Assembly: GCA_003609755.1 (NCBI GenBank) | Contig: AP017991.1 | Coordinates: 1,257,501-1,321,500, forward strand | Direction: 5' to 3' | DNA: 64,000 bases | DNA from: Planktothrix agardhii NIES-204 | GTDB taxonomy: Bacteria; Cyanobacteriota; Cyanobacteriia; Cyanobacteriales; Microcoleaceae | In this document: in pieces, positions 49,241 through 57,754 of the stretch | How positions within the stretch are numbered: the stretch's first letter is position 1 | Layout of the letters: every line of letters starts with the position of its first letter | The notes under the pieces: model-generated | The model's input: only the letters and a program-made list of their open reading frames with translations | What the model was told of the DNA's origin: nothing | Database searches by the model: none | Translations under genes and position numbers: made by a program

Positions 49241-49333
49241 CCCCGTTGTTGTGCTTGAGCACCATCTTAGTCATAAAATAATAGTAGATAGTGCGTGCTA
49301 TTAGACCCCGTTGTCGTGCTTGAGCACCATCTT
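49241..49333. repeat. 28-base imperfect direct repeat (CCCCGTTGT-GTGCTTGAGC type)
   Basis: ccccgttgttgtgcttgag with caccatctt (49241-49268) recurs at 49306-49333 with one substitution. The pair marks the 5' border of a 400-base stretch of degraded accessory DNA. Confidence 0.85.
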
Positions 49334-49370
49334 TCTTAGTAGTCAAATATCCAGGTTTAAGCCGAATTAA

Positions 49371-49562
49371 TTTGACCCTGTTGGTTTAACTGATGCCGGG
49401 TGGGAAATGTTAGATTGTTTAGAATCTTATTTAGCTAAAAATTTATCAGGTCTTATTTATGCACCAGATCAAGGATTTTTTGATAGTAATCTCAAACTAT
49501 TTTATGATGTAATATTACCAACAAATCAAACTAATCAGAATATTACGCTGAGTCAACTATGA
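49371..49562 (+). pseudogene. ORF remnant, 63 codons, no valid 5' end
   Basis: An open frame encodes FDPVGLTDAGWEML followed by DCLESYLAKNLSGLIYAPDQ and ends at TGA 49560, but a TAA stands directly in front of it and the first ATG is at 49407. The residues look protein-like (LYLAKNLSG, LFYDVILP) and not random. I take it as the 3' end of a truncated gene of unknown family. Weak call. Confidence 0.35.
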
Positions 49563-49637
49563 ACTGTTATAATAAAGTTTAAGACTCACAGAATAACAGA
49601 GCTAAAATTCATGTTTGATCGAAGGGAGTAGATTAAC

Positions 49638-50001
49638 GTGAAATTTCTTGCTGATATGGGAGTTTCTCCCTTGACAGTGAAGGTACTCCGTCAACAAGGA
49701 TATGATGCTGTTCATTTAAGCGAACAAGGATTAGAGCGTCTTCTGTGATTCTCAGATTTTAGAAAAAGCAAGACAAGAAAATCGAATTATTTTAACGTTT
49801 GATTTGGATTTTGCTGATCTTTTAGCCGCGAGTTCTCACCAACTTCCCAGTACAATTATTTTCCGTTTAAAAAATACAAAGCCTGCCGTTGTTAGTGGTA
49901 GATTACTGATTATTTTGAATGAATGTCAGGAAGAACTGAACACAGGTGCAATCGTGACAATTAATGATACTCGTTATCGTTTGCGATCGCTTCCTATATA
50001 A
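49638..50001 (+). pseudogene. Frameshifted DUF5615-type PIN-like toxin gene
   Basis: From GTG 49638 the frame reads KFLADMGVSPLTVKVLRQQGYDA, the N-terminus of DUF5615 PIN-like proteins, and stops at TGA 49746. The +1 frame continues from GAT 49747 as DSQILEKARQENRIIL and TFDLDFADLL to the stop at 50001, completing the family. One extra base around 49743-49746 thus broke the gene. The Asp-rich acidic residues of the PIN-like site are spread over both halves. No DUF433 antitoxin partner was found upstream. Confidence 0.8.
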
Positions 50002-50048
50002 TCCCAATAAGACTGTCTATTAAAGATTGTATTGAAAATTGTTTAATC

Positions 50049-53000
50049 TTACCAAGGACTCCCAATTAAAGTAAAACCTGCCCAATAAAAAGGATGGGAT
50101 AAATTAACATTTCCCCGGGAAGCAATTTCTGGAGGAAGGGGAATTTTGGCAGTATTTGTTCCAGTTTCATTGATTAAATAACCCTGTTCTAAACGAACTT
50201 TTCCCTGTAACATTCCTAGTTGAGCTTGTCGTAGAGCTTCTGCTTTAATCGGACTGGTTGATAGGGCTTGATAAAAGGTATTCATTAACCCTAATGTTCC
50301 CGCATCGCTAACATACCATAAACTCGCTAAAGCCGATTTAACCCCGGCTTGAACTGCTAACCCAGCAAACCCTAATTCCGCTTTTTCATCCCCTACGGCT
50401 GTTGTACAAGCACTCAAAACCAATAATTCTACAGGGGGTTGATTTAACTTGAGGTTTCTGAGTTGATTTAACCGTAATTTTTGATCCCAAAATTGAATAT
50501 AAGATTGGTCAGATAACCATTTATATAATTGTTTGCCATTTTCTTTATAGCGGGTATCTTCTAAATTTTCGGGCGAACGAATTTGATTAGAAAAAGTTCT
50601 AGCGGTTTTTAATACCGTTTCTCGCGGAACTGGAATACTTTTAAATATTGGTTGTCCATCGGGTAAAATCAACCTTAATTCTAATTGATTCGATTGACTA
50701 GATACATAGATAATGGCGGTTTTATATCCGGTTAATTTATAGATTTCATTTAAGGTTTTACGAATACTTTGATCCGTAAGGGTTGTATTATTTGAGTTTG
50801 AACCTAAATAGTTAGAAAATTCAATTCCTCGAAATGTATCAATTTGAGCCAAGGAGGAAATCACGGAACCGGAAGCAATTTGATCCATTGGAATGGTGGG
50901 AGTATTGAGGGGAATAATAGGGGTTTCTAAGGGTTCGTTGGGATTAGATGAAATATCCGAGGTTTCCTCTAATACAACATCCGATGTTAAGTCGGTTAAA
51001 ACAGGTGTGGTATTCTCGGTTTTAGGGGGTATGGGTGAGGTTTTGGTTTCTTGATTTGTCCCTTGTAATTCGGAATTAATTTGATTAATAATAGTCTGGG
51101 TTTCTCCGGTTGATTGATTAGAATTTGAGGAGGAATTATTAGTAGGTAAAAGACTCACCAAATTGCCATCAGTAATTGCTCCAGCCGTCCCATTTAAAAG
51201 GGGATTTCCCACGGAAAAAGGAATACTACCACATTCAGCAGTGCTACAATGGTCGCCTCCTTGTTGAATAACAATCGAACCACCTTTTTCTCCTCCTACG
51301 CTGGAAATACTGGAGTTTATTTGATTACGACTATTAAAAATTCCCGTGGCTCTAAATAATCCATGAGTTGAAATTCCAATATCGCCGCCTTGAGTTTCTC
51401 CTTCCCCCCGCAGGGAAACTACATCAATATCTTGAGCAGCATTTAATGAAATATTGCCACTTTTTCCCTCGGAAGAACTAGCGTTAATTCGTCCAGTATT
51501 AATGCTAGAACCTGCAATGATAAAAATATTTCCTCCCCCTCTAATTCCGGCTGAATTTATGTTTCCTGACTGTATTGTTCCCATCATGCTATTCAAATTA
51601 ATTCCTCGATAGGCTTTAATATCTCCGGTGGTGATGTTTCTATTTGCTAATAATTCAATAGCGATGGAGTCGCCCACTAAGGATGAATTAAAAATCTGAC
51701 CGTTGACTCTGATTCCCCCATTTAGACTGATTAAATTAATATCTTGACTATTCAATAAAACATTACTATTTTTATTGCTATTATCCTGGGTAATAGCACG
51801 AATTTCTCCCGTTTCAATCTGACCTAATGCCGATATATTAATATTTCCGTTTCTTTGATTTTCTGATAATAATTGTAAAGATCCTGTCCTAATTTCTCCT
51901 TGAGAACTGGTGAGTTGAATGGTTCCCCCTTCGGTACTAATATCTCCAATTAAAATATTTGATCCGGCGGTTAAGGTGACTGAGCTATTATCAACTCCCG
52001 TAATCCGACCAGTTCCAATAATAGATTGTGCTTGTAAATTAAGCGGATCATAAACCGTAAAATCTCCGTCTAAATTTAGGGTATTTGTGCTATCTACTCG
52101 GCCAATTCTAATTTGAATAAATCCATTCTTTAAGGCTTCTAAATCCCGATTACTCATATCAAAACTAGAGGCATTTTCTGTTCCCCCTAATGTCATAGCT
52201 TGGGTCTTCCGACTAGGTTGTAAAATTAGAACTCCTGAACCCTGAACAGAATTTAGTCCTCCTAATAAATTTACTTCTGTTCCGGTTAAATTAATTGTAG
52301 CAGAGCCAGAATTTCCCGTTGATAACTGTTGAGTATAAATAGTTCCAGATTCACTGGAAATCGAAATATTACCACCGTTTGTGAGTAGGTTGCCCAAGGT
52401 AATATTTTCTAATGCCGATAGTTTTAAACTGGCATTATCTAAACCAGTAACGGTATAAAATTGTTCTCGAAATGGTGTTCCACTAGCAATCATACCTTGA
52501 GGAGATTGGATGATAACGGGATCTTTGAATGCAATATTTCCAGCGATAAAAATAGTTCCGTTTCCTTGATTTCCTCCGATAATAATTTCTTTAAATCCAT
52601 TTTCTAAACTGTTTAAATCACGAGAGGTTAAATTTAATGTGAGTTCCGAGTTATTGTCTTGACCTGCGATTTCAATATCTTGAGCCACCGTTGCTGGTTG
52701 TAAGACAATTTGACCTTGACCTTGAATTGAGTTTTCACCCCCGGTGAAATTAATTTCATCACTGGTAATTTCAATATTTCCTGTGGCGGGTTCTAAATGA
52801 TCAAATATTCCGGTTCGTAGTCCTTTAGTTTCAACTTTTAACTCAGCATTCAGAATAATATTTCCTCCAGTTTCTTTGCCTCTTGTATCAATTAAATCTG
52901 TTGTTAAAGTTCGAGGAGTATTAACTAAAATATTCCCCCCCGAACCTTCACTAGAAGTCGCATCAATACTATAAGAATTTCCCTCTAAAATAATATCTCC

Positions 53001-54953
53001 CTGTAAACTTGTGAAGGTAATATCTCCCGATTTACTACTACTAGAGGTATTAATACTGTTAGTTTGAATGCGGTTTGATGCGTTAAGATATATATTACCT
53101 CCAGTGCCATTTCCCATCGCGCGGGTTGAGAGGGTATTAGTAATAATATCTCGGTCGCTTTTAAGGGTTATATTCCCGCCTTGGGTATTCGCAGAAGTCG
53201 ATAGATTTTCAGTCCGAATCCCCCCATTATTAGTTGTTGTTAGGTCTAAATTTCCCCCTTGGGTAATAATATCTCCCGTGAGTAAATTCACCCCGGTAAT
53301 TAAAATTGCAGCGCCGGAAGTTTGGAGAATATTTACTGAATTAATAGTAAAATTACCACTCCCAGATTTATCTGCATCGGCGGTAAAAGTTAAGGTTCCA
53401 GTGGTAGCCGAAAAGTTTAATTTATTGTCAGTTAAATTACCAATATTAATACTATTTTTTGCTTCTATAAATACATTTGCTGTTAGGGCAAGATTTTCTA
53501 AAGTTTGCTGGGATAGGTTAATATTTTCTTGGGTTTTATCTTGATTACCGATGTTTATTTCCGGTGCATTAATTATTAAATTCCCAGGAATTGAATTAGT
53601 TGTTTTTAGGTTAATATTTCCAGCTATATTTAGATTATTTTGACTAAAAATAGTGGCAAATCCTCCCAATCTTTCAGTTGTGTTAGGATTAGAAAATCCT
53701 TGGGCACTAATATTACCAAAAAATTGGGTTGAATCCTTGGCTCCAATAATTATTCGTCCCCCATTTCCATCGGTTAAGCCATCGGCTATAATCGTAGATT
53801 GATCATTAATTAATGTGCGGGAAGCCGTGGGCAAAAGAGCATTTTCTTGATAATTACTTCCAATTCGGACGATTCCGCCTCCATTTATACCAGAAGCATC
53901 AATTTCCGAATTAAATAAATGAATATTATTGCCAATAATATTAACTTGAGGAAGATTTGATGAAGATGAGTTAAAATTGGTATTTCTGGTATTCAAAAAA
54001 CCAGAAATTAAAGCCCCCCCGCCTTGAGGAGAAAATGGTGTATTAGAATTAGTTAATTCTACGCTTCCATCGGATAAAATATTAACACTAGAGGCTTGAT
54101 TATTTTGTGAATTTCCTGTCAATAATTTGGGTAAGTCTAGGGGAATAATTACGGATTCATTATTCTCAAGACTGGGGGTAACGGTTTCAATTTCTAAATT
54201 GAGTAAATATCCGGTTTGACTAATTCTAACTAAATTATTTCCTTCAATAGCTGCAATGGTAATTTGTCCTGCGGGTGCATTCAATGTTCCGGTATTAATA
54301 ACGTTTCCCCCAATTAAGGTTAAGGTTTGTCCTTGGGAAACCGTAAGTTCTCCAGAATTAACAATATTACCCGGGTTGGATGTGGAGAAAAGAAAACTAT
54401 TGGGTTCCCCTGAAAGGCTATTATAATCATTAGAATTTAAGCTATTAAATAAACCGGAATTAAATCCTATACCTGTAGCGGTTGTGGCGGTAAATGCACC
54501 CGGAACATCTAAACGTGCTTCCGAACCAAAAATAATTCCAGAGGGATTTAAAATAAATAGGTTAGAATTGCCTCCGGTCACTTTAATTAACCCTTCAATT
54601 ACCGAAGGTTGTCCGCCCACGACACGGCTAAAAATATTTTGAATGGAATTATTAGAAACAAAATTAGCAATCTGACCCGGCGGCACATTAAATTGTGTAA
54701 AACTATGAAATAAATTTCTCCCATCTCCCGACTGTTGACCTCCGGTAATATCCACACGATTATTAACGGAATTAGTCAGGGTATTTGTACTATTAGGTTC
54801 GGGAAGAATTGATTGGGCTAAAACTTGATTTATGGGAAAACTAATTTTAAGATTATTACTCAAAAAATTAGGGAAATCACCCATCCCCACCGTCCAAAAT
54901 CCAGTTAAAGGTAGGGAGATGAAAATTAACTTAACAAAACGTCCAGGCTGCAT
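50049..54953 (-). CDS. FHA-type secreted protein with damaged C-terminal CHAT domain
   Basis: 1634 residues. After a signal-like N-terminus (about 10-48) comes a two-partner-secretion (TPS) domain at about 55-190 with VDITGGQQSGDGRNLFHSF and FILNPSGIIFGSEARL. A very long beta-helical array of Gly/Asn/Thr/Ile repeats follows (200-1250), then a Pro-rich linker and a CHAT segment (about 1380-1634). The catalytic Cys is present in LVLSACTTAVG, but the sequence jumps from NGKQLYKWL (about 1471-1480) to SDQSYIQFWDQ. Compared with the CHAT protein at 27291-28793, about 150 residues including the catalytic His motif HLATHAEF are missing. The frame stays open. No TpsB transporter gene is in the window. 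Confidence 0.85.
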   Translation of the reverse strand: MQPGRFVKLIFISLPLTGFWTVGMGDFPNFLSNNLKISFPINQVLAQSILPEPNSTNTLTNSVNNRVDITGGQQSGDGRNLFHSFTQFNVPPGQIANFVSNNSIQNIFSRVVGGQPSVIEGLIKVTGGNSNLFILNPSGIIFGSEARLDVPGAFTATTATGIGFNSGLFNSLNSNDYNSLSGEPNSFLFSTSNPGNIVNSGELTVSQGQTLTLIGGNVINTGTLNAPAGQITIAAIEGNNLVRISQTGYLLNLEIETVTPSLENNESVIIPLDLPKLLTGNSQNNQASSVNILSDGSVELTNSNTPFSPQGGGALISGFLNTRNTNFNSSSSNLPQVNIIGNNIHLFNSEIDASGINGGGIVRIGSNYQENALLPTASRTLINDQSTIIADGLTDGNGGRIIIGAKDSTQFFGNISAQGFSNPNTTERLGGFATIFSQNNLNIAGNINLKTTNSIPGNLIINAPEINIGNQDKTQENINLSQQTLENLALTANVFIEAKNSINIGNLTDNKLNFSATTGTLTFTADADKSGSGNFTINSVNILQTSGAAILITGVNLLTGDIITQGGNLDLTTTNNGGIRTENLSTSANTQGGNITLKSDRDIITNTLSTRAMGNGTGGNIYLNASNRIQTNSINTSSSSKSGDITFTSLQGDIILEGNSYSIDATSSEGSGGNILVNTPRTLTTDLIDTRGKETGGNIILNAELKVETKGLRTGIFDHLEPATGNIEITSDEINFTGGENSIQGQGQIVLQPATVAQDIEIAGQDNNSELTLNLTSRDLNSLENGFKEIIIGGNQGNGTIFIAGNIAFKDPVIIQSPQGMIASGTPFREQFYTVTGLDNASLKLSALENITLGNLLTNGGNISISSESGTIYTQQLSTGNSGSATINLTGTEVNLLGGLNSVQGSGVLILQPSRKTQAMTLGGTENASSFDMSNRDLEALKNGFIQIRIGRVDSTNTLNLDGDFTVYDPLNLQAQSIIGTGRITGVDNSSVTLTAGSNILIGDISTEGGTIQLTSSQGEIRTGSLQLLSENQRNGNINISALGQIETGEIRAITQDNSNKNSNVLLNSQDINLISLNGGIRVNGQIFNSSLVGDSIAIELLANRNITTGDIKAYRGINLNSMMGTIQSGNINSAGIRGGGNIFIIAGSSINTGRINASSSEGKSGNISLNAAQDIDVVSLRGEGETQGGDIGISTHGLFRATGIFNSRNQINSSISSVGGEKGGSIVIQQGGDHCSTAECGSIPFSVGNPLLNGTAGAITDGNLVSLLPTNNSSSNSNQSTGETQTIINQINSELQGTNQETKTSPIPPKTENTTPVLTDLTSDVVLEETSDISSNPNEPLETPIIPLNTPTIPMDQIASGSVISSLAQIDTFRGIEFSNYLGSNSNNTTLTDQSIRKTLNEIYKLTGYKTAIIYVSSQSNQLELRLILPDGQPIFKSIPVPRETVLKTARTFSNQIRSPENLEDTRYKENGKQLYKWLSDQSYIQFWDQKLRLNQLRNLKLNQPPVELLVLSACTTAVGDEKAELGFAGLAVQAGVKSALASLWYVSDAGTLGLMNTFYQALSTSPIKAEALRQAQLGMLQGKVRLEQGYLINETGTNTAKIPLPPEIASRGNVNLSHPFYWAGFTLIGSPW

Positions 54954-55078
54954 AAGGGTTTATGCCTTGAATAAACAATTACCGAAAGGGAATCTACTAT
55001 TTATTTTTTACAGAAGCCACCCAGATAGACTATTTCTATTACTATTATGAATAGTATTATAGATTTAAAAACAGGATT

Positions 55079-55720
55079 ATGCGTTTAATTGGTCTTACCG
55101 GAGGGATAGGAAGCGGAAAAACGACCGTATCCAACTATCTTACCACGACCTACCGACTCCCCATTTGGGACGCGGATTTATATGCGAGAGAGGCAGTGGA
55201 ACCCGGTTCACCTGTTCTCAAACAAATTGTTGACCGCTATGGGAGGGATATTCTACTTTATAATGGTAACTTAAATCGGCAGAAATTGGCTAGTCTGATT
55301 TTCTCAGACTCATCGGAGCGAACCTGGCTAGAGCAACAGATACACCCCTTTGTGCGCCATTGTTTTGTTAACAATATTAAACAATTAAAAGCTCAAAAAA
55401 TCCAGAATCCCGATGGCAACCCTTACGCTGACGGGGTTTTAGTGATTCCGTTATTATTTGAATCGCAAATGACGGATTTAGTCACGGAAATTTGGGTTGT
55501 CTATTGTCCTCTTGAACAGCAATATTTGAGGTTAATAGAAAGAGAAAAAATTAATTTTGGTCGACTTTTAACCACCGAAGAAGCTGAAGCTAAAATTAAT
55601 AGCCAAATGTCTTTAGCAGAAAAATGTAAACAAGCAGATATAATTTTATACAATTCTTCAACCCCAGCAGAACTTTTTAAACAAGTGGATGCAGCAATTC
55701 GAGGGCAAAATATCCCCTAA
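55079..55720 (+). CDS. coaE: Dephospho-CoA kinase
   Basis: 213 residues. CoaE phosphorylates the ribose 3' hydroxyl of dephospho-CoA in the last step of coenzyme A synthesis. The P-loop GLTGGIGSGKTT (residues 5-16) is at the N-terminus; DADLYAREAVEPG (about 32) and VLVIPLLFESQM (about 121) are family signatures, and the lid helix follows. Full length. The start is ATG 55079 and the gene is divergent from the FHA-type gene. Confidence 0.95.
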   Translation: MRLIGLTGGIGSGKTTVSNYLTTTYRLPIWDADLYAREAVEPGSPVLKQIVDRYGRDILLYNGNLNRQKLASLIFSDSSERTWLEQQIHPFVRHCFVNNIKQLKAQKIQNPDGNPYADGVLVIPLLFESQMTDLVTEIWVVYCPLEQQYLRLIEREKINFGRLLTTEEAEAKINSQMSLAEKCKQADIILYNSSTPAELFKQVDAAIRGQNIP

Positions 55721-55787
55721 AACTAGAAAAGAGTTGAGGTTTTCCTAAAAATAGGATAAAATCAAGGAAAAGCAGAGAGGAAAAATC

Positions 55788-56138
55788 ATGACAACCTCTG
55801 TACAGTTTATTGATGGATTAGATGAAGAAATTAGCGGGATTAGTCTGCGGAAACGCAAAGACTCCGAAACTAAAATTGTGGTCTTGCTATTTGAGCGTCT
55901 TCAAGCGATAGAAAGATTAAGAGCCTATCGGAAACAAATCACTAATTTGTGGTTACGCGATGAAGAAGGACAAATCAAAGTTACCCCCAGCAATGTCAAG
56001 TTCTTCTATGCAGAAAATGAGGATCTTTCTAAGGTTGAATGTTACTTTGAAGTATACTCAGAAGACATTTTTGAGCGAGTCATGCGGTTTTTAAATCGTT
56101 ATGCTGATGAGAATGGATTCCAATTTCAGTCTACCTAA
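55788..56138 (+). CDS. psb28: Photosystem II assembly protein, Psb28 family
   Basis: 116 residues. The order of motifs follows Psb28: VQFIDGLDEE near the N-terminus, LFERLQAIE, the LWLRDEEGQI strand, and the C-terminal FERVMRFLNRYADENG helix. Psb28 binds the CP47/RC47 side of photosystem II on the cytoplasmic face during assembly and repair. The sequence is divergent from standard Psb28 (for example SLRKRKDSETKIVVLLFE), so it may be the second paralogue (Psb28-2). A GAGAGGAAA ribosome-binding site precedes the ATG. Confidence 0.85.
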   Translation: MTTSVQFIDGLDEEISGISLRKRKDSETKIVVLLFERLQAIERLRAYRKQITNLWLRDEEGQIKVTPSNVKFFYAENEDLSKVECYFEVYSEDIFERVMRFLNRYADENGFQFQST

Positions 56139-56147
56139 AAAATCAGA

Positions 56148-56163
56148 ACGCGCCAGAGCGCGT
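56148..56163. terminator. GC-rich hairpin between converging genes
   Basis: ACGCGC (56148-56153), a four-base loop and GCGCGT (56158-56163) form a perfect short stem ten bases after the psb28 stop and nine bases beyond the stop of the minus-strand small gene. There is no T tract, so termination is only suggested by its position. Confidence 0.35.
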
Positions 56164-56171
56164 CCTAAATC

Positions 56172-56285
56172 CTATTTTTCCAATTGTTTCAACGCTTGAA
56201 ACGTGGCAAAGAAAAAGCCCAATGAACCTAACACAGTAATCACTTGAGCAATTAATTTAGCATTAGTGATTGCAATTTCATCCAT
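56172..56285 (-). CDS. 37-residue single-helix membrane protein
   Basis: A short minus-strand frame starts with ATG at 56285 preceded by GGAGGGTAAACC, an excellent ribosome-binding site. The protein has an acidic start MDEIAITNAK, one hydrophobic helix (about 10-30, LIAQVITVLGSLGFFFATF) and a Lys-rich end (QALKQLEK). This is the pattern of small photosynthetic or NDH-complex subunits, but it is not one that I can name. It is convergent with psb28, whose product also belongs to photosystem II biogenesis. Coding status rests on the ribosome-binding site and the helix. Confidence 0.6.
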   Translation of the reverse strand: MDEIAITNAKLIAQVITVLGSLGFFFATFQALKQLEK

Positions 56286-56430
56286 GGTTTACCCTCCAAT
56301 CAAACTCAACTTCAGATTCACTATTTTTAGTGTAACCGAGTTTCAGCGTGTTGAGAAATAATACAAACTCTGTTTCTAGTGACCCCAAAGATGTTAAAAC
56401 TGAGGAAAAAGTTTAGGGAGAACGCTAAAA

Positions 56431-56877
56431 ATGCAATTTCAAACCGCAATCCAAGAAGCCTGTTATAACAAAATTGCCACCTGGATGAGAGAATTATATG
56501 GCAAATTTCCTTGTGCTAGAGAAGACGTACCCGGATTAGCAATGGTCATGGGTTCAGCATTAGTTGAGGTATTTGTATTCCCTTGGGAAAAAGATGATGC
56601 CATTATTAATGCTCGGTCTTATGTGGTGACAGATGTAGAACTTTCTCCAGATTTATTACATTTTCTCCTACGAGAAAATAATATTATGAGGTTTGGAGCT
56701 TTTGGGATTGATGAACACGGGGATATTATTTTTGAGCATACTATTGTTGGTTCTACTTGTGATAAATTAGAACTAGAAGCCTCAGTTAATGCAGTGTTAG
56801 AAATTGCCGATGATTATGATGATAAAATAGTAGAACGTTGGGGAGGAAGACGGGCTTTAGATCGGATTTCAAGTTAA
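56431..56877 (+). CDS. YbjN/T3SS-chaperone-like protein
   Basis: 148 residues, soluble and acidic, with an alpha-beta layout typical of YbjN-domain and type III chaperone-like proteins (SALVEVFVFPWEKDDAII, then LLHFLLRENNIMRFGAFG). YbjN-type proteins are thought to bind peptides or act in stress response. ATG start with TTAGGGAGAA upstream. Its last six codons (from 56862) are repeated at 57752-57767 in the duplication described nearby, showing the duplication endpoint lies inside this gene. Confidence 0.72.
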   Translation: MQFQTAIQEACYNKIATWMRELYGKFPCAREDVPGLAMVMGSALVEVFVFPWEKDDAIINARSYVVTDVELSPDLLHFLLRENNIMRFGAFGIDEHGDIIFEHTIVGSTCDKLELEASVNAVLEIADDYDDKIVERWGGRRALDRISS

Positions 56878-56982
56878 AAATAATGATAGCTGGGAACAGG
56901 GAACAGGGAACAGACTTTACCACAAGTGGTTTGCTGGATTAGTTTTTGTCAAATACCCAATTTAGATGCGCTCCGAAGATTA

Positions 56983-57080
56983 TATAGCGCTACGCATTAC
57001 AGTTAGGACACTTTTTATTCCTGAAACCCTTTCACTGCTTACTGTTCCCTGTTCCCTGTTCCCTAGTGGGTAGCACTATA
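56983..57080. mobile_element. MITE-like small repeat element, copy 2
   Basis: Starts TATAGCGCTACGCATTACAGTTAGGACAC and ends GTGGGTAGCACTATA, giving imperfect terminal inverted repeats over about 98 bases. The interior is rich in TTCCCTG heptamers. It corresponds to copy 1 at 5808. Confidence 0.6.
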
Positions 57081-57151
57081 ACAGTTTTATGGGTGGTTTT
57101 AATTATTTTTTTTAGTTATAATTAACTTAAATAAATCCGCCCGTAATCCTA

Positions 57152-57324
57152 TAAAACGTCCTGAATTGTTACCAAAATTAGGCTTAGAACCCCCCCGTGG
57201 CGTATTATTTGTTAGCCCACCCGGAACGGGTAAAACCCTAACCGCCAGGGCTTTTGCAGAAGAATTAGGAGTCAGTTATATTGCTATTGTCGGCCCAGAA
57301 GTTATGGGCAAATATTATGGGGAA
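57152..57324 (+). pseudogene. Fragment of AAA ATPase gene (first P-loop region)
   Basis: 173 bases matching 58368-58540 with three substitutions; it covers the first Walker A (GPPGTGKT becomes SPPGTGKT through one change) to YYGE. No start or stop of its own. Offset to the parent is 1216 bases. Confidence 0.93.
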
Positions 57325-57503
57325 AACGAATTGCCTATTTAGGCTATTACGATGCCGACTTTCATGCTGCTACTGAGAGTTTAGCCGGAACCAATCCCCG
57401 TTATGATGAGCGGGTAGCCGCCGATATTAAAGCCATTCGAGATCAGGTGGATTGGGTGGTGGTTAACTACCATTGGGGCGTAGAACTGGCGGAATATCCG
57501 GGG
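57325..57503 (+). pseudogene. Fragment of capA gene, identical to parent
   Basis: 179 bases matching 61160-61338 with no differences seen by eye, joined directly to the AAA fragment at a shared aa. The identity contrasts with the AAA and epimerase pieces, which carry substitutions, and hints at gene conversion from the intact copy. Twenty unassigned bases (57504-57523) follow. Confidence 0.93.
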
Positions 57504-57523
57504 ACTAATGTTTGAAATCCTTG

Positions 57524-57589
57524 GTTTCTGATGGGTCGGGGTCTATGTCACAGACTGAATCCCCCTTACCCCCTAAATTAGAAACTAAA
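57524..57589 (+). pseudogene. Second fragment of capA gene
   Basis: 66 bases matching 61843-61908, from the Ser/Pro-rich tail region of CapA. It is joined without spacer to the epimerase fragment. Confidence 0.9.
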
Positions 57590-57754
57590 TGCGATGAATA
57601 CGGGAAAATTATTGACCTATCTCAAGCCTGGAGCCATTTGTGAGATGCTCGTTCACCTGAACGCAACATTTTTTTAAGAAACCCCTTGCCAACCCCAAAG
57701 TGTTGTGTTACTATTAGAAGTTGTGCGTGAGAAAAGTACAAAACGCGCGGGTCG
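57590..57754 (+). pseudogene. Fragment of epimerase 3' end, tRNA-Lys promoter and tRNA start
   Basis: 165 bases matching 63021-63185 with roughly nine substitutions. It includes the end of the epimerase reading frame, the promoter of tRNA-Lys and the first six tRNA bases GGGTCG (57749-57754), after which sequence switches to the end of the YbjN-like gene. Confidence 0.92.
57686..57714 (+). promoter_or_regulatory. Duplicated tRNA-Lys promoter, now upstream of AAA gene
   Basis: TTGCCA, 17-base spacer, TACTAT; both hexamers are identical to those of the promoter at 63117-63145. It points towards the AAA ATPase gene, whose ATG lies 347 bases downstream with no other gene between. Activity is an inference. 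Confidence 0.55.

Larger units (their letters stand above)
56862..57754 (+). repeat. Remnant of a tandem duplication of the 57752-63185 block
   Basis: This 893-base segment contains, in the same order and orientation as the downstream block, copies of: the AAA-gene leader (56862-57151 = 57752-58041), a piece of the AAA gene (57152-57324 = 58368-58540), two pieces of capA (57325-57503 = 61160-61338; 57524-57589 = 61843-61908), and the end of the epimerase gene through the first six tRNA-Lys bases (57590-57754 = 63021-63185). The junction shares TCG between the YbjN-like gene and the tRNA. The simplest history is a tandem duplication of about 5.4 kb followed by at least three internal deletions in the upstream copy. 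Confidence 0.92.

Noticed and set aside
49241-49333. Possible CRISPR array
   Set aside because: Only two imperfect repeats of 28 bases are present, with a single spacer and no cas genes.
49638-50001. Programmed frameshift in the PIN-like gene
   Set aside because: There is no slippery heptamer at the joint; a simple one-base insertion explains it.
53068-53544. 158-codon plus-strand frame inside the FHA gene
   Set aside because: It is a shadow of the repetitive beta-helix coding sequence; its Val/Pro-rich composition mirrors Asn/Gly/Thr codons on the other strand.
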